DNA of 7,489 nt from JBEICQ01 sp040383885 (lineage in GTDB: Bacteria > Bacteroidota > Bacteroidia > UBA4408): contig JBEICQ010000102.1 in the NCBI GenBank assembly GCA_040383885.1, forward strand, positions 1 to 7,489. The letters are read 5' to 3'. Position numbers and translations under genes: made by a program. Positions within the stretch are counted from its first letter, which is position 1. Each line of letters begins with the position of its first letter. Below the pieces are notes generated by a model. The model was not told where the DNA came from. It did no database searches and worked only from the letters and a program-made list of their open reading frames with translations. Positions 7,082 through 7,489 of the stretch are shown piece by piece.

Positions 7082-7127
7082 GCAATAAAAAAAGGGCTTT
7101 CGGCCCCTCGTTTCAGATACTTATTGC
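7082..7127 (-). promoter_or_regulatory. candidate structured leader of the rimP operon
   Basis: On the - strand GCAATAA (7127 down to 7121) can pair with TTATTGC (7088 down to 7082), giving a 7-bp outer stem, or 8 with a G-U pair, around the terminator hairpin at 7094-7106. The outer 3' arm uses the last two bases of the T tract, so forming it could alter termination. The leader has no ATG before that of rimP, so a leader peptide is unlikely. Confidence 0.4.
7087..7107 (-). terminator. intrinsic terminator in the rimP leader (candidate attenuator)
   Basis: On the - strand GGGC pairs with GCCC (7106-7103 with 7097-7094) around CGAAA, directly followed by seven Ts (7093 down to 7087). Further G-U and A-U pairs can lengthen the stem into the T tract. 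On the + strand there is no T tract, so the signal points only towards rimP. The gene to the right is divergent, so the terminator does not serve an upstream gene; it lies 22 bp before the rimP ATG, inside its leader. Confidence 0.7.
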
Positions 7128-7132
7128 GGTTG

Positions 7133-7140
7133 CAAATATA
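7133..7140 (-). promoter_or_regulatory. -7 element of the rimP-nusA-infB promoter
   Basis: TATATTTG on the - strand matches TAnnTTTG exactly. Transcription would start near 7127, giving a leader of about 60 bases before the rimP ATG. No good TTG is present at the -33 distance; the next TTTG is 31 bases upstream, too far. The element is within an AT-rich stretch, which raises the chance of coincidence. Confidence 0.45.
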
Positions 7141-7175
7141 TATAAATTAGCTTGATACCGAACATTCCTATCAAA

Positions 7176-7192
7176 TTAACATGTTATTAACA
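7176..7192. repeat. alternating TTAACA/TGTTA half-sites
   Basis: TTAACA (7176-7181), TGTTA (7182-7186) and TTAACA (7187-7192) adjoin, making the palindromes TAACATGTTA (7177-7186) and TGTTA-T-TAACA (7182-7192). They lie between the divergent rimP and 7270 promoters, a natural operator place. The DNA is AT-rich, so chance is possible. Confidence 0.3.
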
Positions 7193-7203
7193 AAAAAAAC
7201 ATT

Positions 7204-7237
7204 TTTGTTTGCAGGGAATATAAATTTGTTACATTTG
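7204..7237 (+). promoter_or_regulatory. Bacteroidota-type promoter for the gene at 7270
   Basis: TACATTTG (7230-7237) matches the -7 consensus TAnnTTTG exactly. TTTG at 7208-7211 is 18 bases upstream and TTTG at 7204-7207 is 22 bases upstream, both suitable as the -33 element. A second exact -7 match, TAAATTTG, lies at 7221-7228 but has no suitable -33 partner. Transcription would start near 7243, about 27 bases before the ATG. Confidence 0.55.
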
Positions 7238-7269
7238 AAATCAATTAAAGTCTAAATCATAGTTAAGCC

Positions 7270-7489
7270 ATGAGCAAAATGTTAGACATTCAACCTTCTA
7301 ATTCCTGCCGTTTATCCATCGGAAAACGGATTCACATTTATGTATTCGGTATCATTTCCGGATGGATTTTATCAATTCCTGTTATCGCTCAAGAAGCTAC
7401 TCAAGACACTTCTGCTGCAGGATTAAACAAATCACAAAAATCGGTTTTTGTTGAGCTCAAAAAAGCAGCAAGTGATGATAAAAATACCA
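7270..7489 (+). CDS. exported protein of unknown function, N-terminal part (partial)
   Basis: An open frame of 73 codons that continues past the right edge. It starts with a basic, polar region of about 20 residues ending in GKR, then a hydrophobic segment (about 21-40, IHIYVFGIISGWILSIPVIA), then a likely signal peptidase I site VIA|QE after residue 40. The mature N-terminus is hydrophilic (EATQDTSAAGLNKSQKSVFVELKK). This indicates export through Sec to the periplasm or beyond, or an N-terminal membrane anchor. A second ATG at 7279 (residue 4) is an alternative start. The well-matched promoter just upstream supports it as a real gene. No domain can be recognised from this fragment and I assign no function. 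Confidence 0.65.
   Translation, partial: MSKMLDIQPSNSCRLSIGKRIHIYVFGIISGWILSIPVIAQEATQDTSAAGLNKSQKSVFVELKKAASDDKNT

Noticed and set aside
7189..7209. 8-bp inverted repeat AACAAAAA/TTTTTGTT upstream of the gene at 7270
   Set aside because: It consists of A and T homopolymer runs and overlaps the -33 region; such repeats are cheap in AT-rich gaps, and no T tract follows to make it a terminator.
1..7489. Mobile element, CRISPR array, tRNA/rRNA or defence system
   Set aside because: No transposase, integrase, regularly spaced repeats, tRNA-like cloverleaf or defence-type domains were seen; the genes are housekeeping or ordinary metabolic ones.

Overview
The window looks like a chromosomal segment of a free-living Bacteroidota (Bacteroidetes) bacterium. 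Supporting signs are a very short ATP synthase epsilon subunit lacking the C-terminal helical domain, an IF-2 with a long acidic/proline-rich linker carrying repeated KVxGKIxL motifs, no evident Shine-Dalgarno sequences (A-rich bases precede several starts instead), and several matches to the Bacteroidota -7 promoter element TAnnTTTG. Nothing suggests a phage, transposon, CRISPR array, tRNA or rRNA. Most of the window is core, housekeeping sequence.

Layout, left to right. Bases 1-332 hold the last 31 codons of atpD and all of atpC, both on +, the end of an F1Fo ATP synthase operon. Bases 441-1328 (-) encode a JmjC/cupin_8-type Fe(II) oxygenase-like protein of unknown substrate. It is divergent, across a 117-bp gap, from a tryptophan 2,3-dioxygenase gene (1446-2399, +). 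That gap contains a striking imperfect palindrome that could be an operator. The dioxygenase gene converges on the rimP-nusA-infB transcription/translation operon, which fills 2517-7065 on the - strand (order of transcription rimP, nusA, infB). The last gene, from 7270, is on + and runs off the window; it begins with a signal peptide and is not identifiable from the 73 residues visible.

How the genes work together: RimP matures the 30S subunit, NusA couples elongation, pausing and termination, and IF-2 delivers initiator tRNA. Their linkage is conserved widely in bacteria. The rimP leader here carries a - strand promoter-like -7 box, then a GC-rich hairpin followed by seven Ts, then the rimP start. 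This layout fits transcription attenuation of the operon, plausibly feedback by NusA, which is the most interesting regulatory hypothesis in the window. I found no convincing undescribed multi-gene system.
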